In this document: piece by piece, positions 24,117 to 26,312 of the stretch
How positions within the stretch are numbered: the first letter of the stretch is position 1
Layout of the letters: each line of letters begins with the position of its first letter
Assembly: GCF_946221105.1 (NCBI RefSeq)
Contig: NZ_CAMICL010000029.1
Location: 1 to 26,312 of the forward strand
Source of the DNA: an uncultured Corynebacterium sp.
GTDB lineage: Bacteria > Actinomycetota > Actinomycetes > Mycobacteriales > Mycobacteriaceae
Length of the DNA: 26,312 nucleotides
Direction: 5' to 3'
The notes under the pieces: model-generated
Databases searched by the model: none
Seen by the model: only the letters and a program-made list of their open reading frames with translations
Told to the model about the DNA's origin: nothing
Translations under genes and position numbers: made by a program

Positions 24117-25511
24117 TTAGCACTCGGTGATGTTCACCGGCAGGCCAAGCTGCACCGCTAGGCCGCCCATGGACGTCTCTTTGTACTGCGTCATCATGTC
24201 GCGGCCGGTGGCGGCCATGGTCTCCACCACGTCGTCGAGGGTGACGATGTTGGTGCCGTCGCCAAGCTTGGCCAGTCGCGCCGCGTTGATGGCCTTCACG
24301 CCGCCGATGGCGTTGCGCTCGATGCAGGGCACCTGCACGAGACCGCCGACGGGGTCGCAGGTCAGGCCGAGGTTGTGCTCGAGCGCGATCTCCGCGGCGT
24401 TTTCCACCTGGGCAGGCGTGCCGCCGAGGGCGGCGCACATGCCGGCGGCTGCCATGGAAGACGCCGAGCCGACCTCTCCCTGGCAGCCCACCTCGGCGCC
24501 AGAGATCGACGCGTTGGTCTTGATGATCGACCCCACAGCACCCGCGGTGAGCAGGAAGTCGCGGGCGCGTTCGATGGTGAAGTCGTCGGTGAAGTCGCGG
24601 CAGTAGTGCATCACCGCGGGGATGATGCCGGCGGCGCCGTTCGTCGGCGCGGTGACCACCTGGCCGTGCGCGGCGTTTTCCTCGTTGACGGCCAACGCGT
24701 AGAGGTTGACCCACTCCATCGCGTCGAGTCCGCGGGCGGTGGATGCCTCGTACTCGGCGGTGAGCAGGCGGTGCAGGCGGTTCGCGCGCCGCTTGACGTT
24801 GAGCCCGCCGGGCAGCGTGCCCTCCGTCTTCAAGCCGTGCGCCACGCATTCCTGCATCACGTTCCACACCGCGTCCAAGTGGGCGTCGAGTTTTTCGCGG
24901 CCGTGGATGGACTCCTCGTTGGCGCGCATGATTTCAGCGATGGTCAGGCCGGTCTCGTCGCAAAGCTGCATGAGCTCGGCCGCAGTGTTGAAGGGGTAGG
25001 GCACCGACGGGATTTCGCGGGCGGCCGCAACGCCGGTTTCGTCGCGGTGCTCCTCCATCTCCCAGCGGTCCTGGATGAAGCCGCCGCCGACGGAGTAGTA
25101 GTCTTCGCGCTCGGCGAGGACGTTGCTCTCGGCATCCCATGCGTCAAAGATGAGGCAGTTCGGGTGTGCGGCAACCGGGGCGGGGTCGAACCGCAGCTCG
25201 TACTCCACGGTGCCGGTGGGGCCGGAAATGGTGCCGGTGGCGGGAATCGGCTCGCCCGGTTTCGGTTCGACATCAGCCGACGTGGTGGTGGGGGTGTAGC
25301 CGACAAGTCCCAACAAGGCTGCCCGGTCGGTGCCGTGGCCGACGCCGGTGGCTGCGAGCGATCCGCGCAGCTCCACCAGCACTTTGGCCGGGAATGTGTC
25401 GAGTTTGTCGATGAAGGCTTGGGCCGCACGCATCGGGCCGACGGTGTGGGAGGAAGACGGGCCGATGCCAATGCTGAACAGGTCAACAACGCTCACAAAG
25501 TTTGCAGACAT
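24117..25511 (-). CDS. sdaA: L-serine ammonia-lyase (iron-sulfur, single chain)
   Basis: L-serine dehydratase, 464 aa, turning L-serine into pyruvate and ammonia with a [4Fe-4S] cluster, not PLP. Both domains are fused in one chain: the beta part begins VVDLFSIGIGPSSSHTVGPMRAA, and the alpha part has TAPTNGAAGIIPAV, the Cys in GCQGEVGSASSMAAAG, and the Cys pair in CDPVGGLVQVPC, which are the expected cluster ligands. It ends NITEC, with the C-terminal cysteine tail typical of this family. I start it at ATG 25511 because the SVVDLFSIGIGPS block should be near the N-terminus and a -10 box sits just upstream; a frame further back has no support. It follows the CBS gene by 54 bases. Confidence 0.95.
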   Translation of the reverse strand: MSANFVSVVDLFSIGIGPSSSHTVGPMRAAQAFIDKLDTFPAKVLVELRGSLAATGVGHGTDRAALLGLVGYTPTTTSADVEPKPGEPIPATGTISGPTGTVEYELRFDPAPVAAHPNCLIFDAWDAESNVLAEREDYYSVGGGFIQDRWEMEEHRDETGVAAAREIPSVPYPFNTAAELMQLCDETGLTIAEIMRANEESIHGREKLDAHLDAVWNVMQECVAHGLKTEGTLPGGLNVKRRANRLHRLLTAEYEASTARGLDAMEWVNLYALAVNEENAAHGQVVTAPTNGAAGIIPAVMHYCRDFTDDFTIERARDFLLTAGAVGSIIKTNASISGAEVGCQGEVGSASSMAAAGMCAALGGTPAQVENAAEIALEHNLGLTCDPVGGLVQVPCIERNAIGGVKAINAARLAKLGDGTNIVTLDDVVETMAATGRDMMTQYKETSMGGLAVQLGLPVNITEC

Positions 25512-25518
25512 GCCGGGG

Positions 25519-25524
25519 ATACTA
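25519..25524 (-). promoter_or_regulatory. -10 box giving a leaderless sdaA mRNA
   Basis: On the minus strand TAGTAT ends 7 bases before the sdaA ATG (25511), and no Shine-Dalgarno sequence is seen. The promoter lies in the 54-base gap after the CBS gene, so sdaA can be transcribed on its own. Confidence 0.55.
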
Positions 25525-25565
25525 CAGCACGAAAAGGTGGGCGGCGCCACAGCGGAACCGGAATA

Positions 25566-26288
25566 TTAGGTTTTCTGGGCAAGGGCCGGGATGTCGGTCG
25601 CCCCCAGCACGGAGATAGGCTTCTGCGTCGTTTTTCCGTGTTCGGTGATGATGGCCAGTCGGGGCACCGCGCCGGATGCAAGCGGTGTGCTGAGCGCCTC
25701 GACGGCAGCTGCCGCGGTCACGGTACGCGGCAGGAAAATCGGCTCGTCCAACTTGCCGCTGTGCTTGATCACGTCTGCCACGGTGCCTGCCGCTATGGTG
25801 TCGTCCTCACGCAGTTCCGCCGCCAGCCACCGCGCAATCGCATTGGTGGTGAGCAGACCGACGCACTCGCCGTCTTCGTAGACCGGGAACTGGGCGAGCC
25901 CCTCGGAGGCGATGATCTCCAGCGGCTCATGGATGTCGGCGTCAGGGGAGAAGGTCACCACCCGCTGGTGCTCGATCACGTCGAGCGCCAGCGTCGGCGC
26001 GAGCAGGGAATCCCGGATCCGCTCGATCTCAGCGACCGTTTCCGGCAACGGCTCGGCGATCGGTTGCAGGTTCTCGTATTCGCCGTGGCTGATTGCGTTG
26101 CGCAAATCAGCGAACTCCTGCAGGGTCTCCGACTGCTCAAGCGTGATGACGCCCTTTTTCGCCGCCAGCCGGGCCATCCAGGTGAAGGAATCGGACCGTT
26201 TGGCATCGAGTTCACCGCGCAGGAACTTCTCGATGGAGTTGAACGCAGCAAGAAACGGCACGGCGCGGTTGGGCTCAGCATTGCTCAT
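25566..26288 (-). CDS. CBS-domain protein with HEPN-like N-terminal domain
   Basis: A 240-aa soluble protein. Residues about 95-235 form a CBS pair, a fold that commonly binds adenine nucleotides: the first covers HQRVVTFSPDADIHEPLEIIASEGLAQFPVYEDGECVGLLTTNAIARWL, the second PIFLPRTVTAAAAVEALST … RLAIITEHGKTTQKPISVLGATDI. The N-terminal 80 residues are helical (FNSIEKFLRGELDAKRSDSFTWMARLAAKKG) and contain DLRNAISHGEY, in which R63-N-A-I-S-H68 fits the R-x4-H motif of HEPN domains, many of which are ribonucleases. I have not seen this pairing named. The function is unknown: it could be a nucleotide-sensing RNase or a catalytically silent sensor. ATG 26288 is chosen from the -10 box 7 bases upstream; a GTG at 26297 is in frame. 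Confidence 0.85.
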   Translation of the reverse strand: MSNAEPNRAVPFLAAFNSIEKFLRGELDAKRSDSFTWMARLAAKKGVITLEQSETLQEFADLRNAISHGEYENLQPIAEPLPETVAEIERIRDSLLAPTLALDVIEHQRVVTFSPDADIHEPLEIIASEGLAQFPVYEDGECVGLLTTNAIARWLAAELREDDTIAAGTVADVIKHSGKLDEPIFLPRTVTAAAAVEALSTPLASGAVPRLAIITEHGKTTQKPISVLGATDIPALAQKT

Positions 26289-26295
26289 GCCGGCC

Positions 26296-26301
26296 ACTGT
26301 A
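26296..26301 (-). promoter_or_regulatory. -10 box giving a leaderless CBS-gene mRNA
   Basis: On the minus strand TACAGT ends 7 bases before ATG 26288 with no Shine-Dalgarno sequence. The surrounding TACAGTGGCCGGCATGAG nearly repeats the start region of the glyoxalase II-like gene. The -35 region is at or beyond the window edge. Confidence 0.5.
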
Positions 26302-26312
26302 GCGCCGTGCCG

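Noticed and set aside
24112..24118. A terminator between the convergent hisS and sdaA genes
   Set aside because: The stops are three bases apart and there is no inverted repeat; termination must occur inside the opposite gene or depend on Rho.

Overview
The window is a 26.3-kb piece of a high-GC actinobacterial chromosome, most likely from a Corynebacterium. The evidence is gene order and content. The series thrS – HIT protein – pgsA – patA – pimA … yebC – ruvC – ruvA – ruvB – secD – secF – peptide-binding lipoprotein – apt – rel … ppi – glyoxalase II – hisS is the same backbone seen in Mycobacterium tuberculosis (Rv2614c down to Rv2580c) and in C. glutamicum. GTG and TTG starts, tight or overlapping junctions, and several start codons sitting 7-8 nt behind a TAnnnT box also fit this group. 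No species is named. There are no tRNA or rRNA genes, insertion sequences, phage genes or CRISPR arrays.

Layout. (1) 1-1166: the 3' part of a Dyp-type heme peroxidase with a lipobox. (2) 1276-7041: a plus-strand cluster whose genes mostly overlap or abut. It holds threonyl-tRNA synthetase, a HIT-family Ap4A phosphorylase-like enzyme, the three phosphatidylinositol-mannoside enzymes (PIP synthase PgsA, acyltransferase PatA, mannosyltransferase PimA) and a small LemA-like membrane protein. (3) 7063-7919: yebC with its own TATAAT box and a strong terminator. (4) 7937-10207: ruvC-ruvA-ruvB behind a candidate SOS box. (5) 10268-18068: a structured leader, then secD-secF, a family-5 solute-binding lipoprotein, apt and the stringent-response enzyme Rel. 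(6) 18248-20392: a secreted, membrane-anchored 5'-nucleotidase with a six-copy TPEEKP spacer. (7) 20393-21071: an intergenic and accessory stretch with a 66-bp palindrome and a small secreted acidic protein on the minus strand. (8) 21072-26288: a membrane-tethered cyclophilin (minus), a glyoxalase II-like hydrolase and hisS (plus), then L-serine dehydratase and a CBS protein with a HEPN-like N-terminus (both minus).

How the genes work together. The first cluster joins tRNA charging, turnover of the Ap4A by-product, and PI/PIM lipid synthesis for the mycolata envelope. The middle covers Holliday-junction resolution, the Sec translocation motor, purine salvage and (p)ppGpp. The rest are envelope-facing or metabolic single genes.

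Most of the window is ordinary conserved backbone. The items most worth a second look are the HEPN-like/CBS fusion, the compound palindrome beside the small secreted protein, the nested hairpin and missing yajC before secD, the LemA-like gene in the PIM operon, and the run of leaderless-looking starts from 22124 to 26301.
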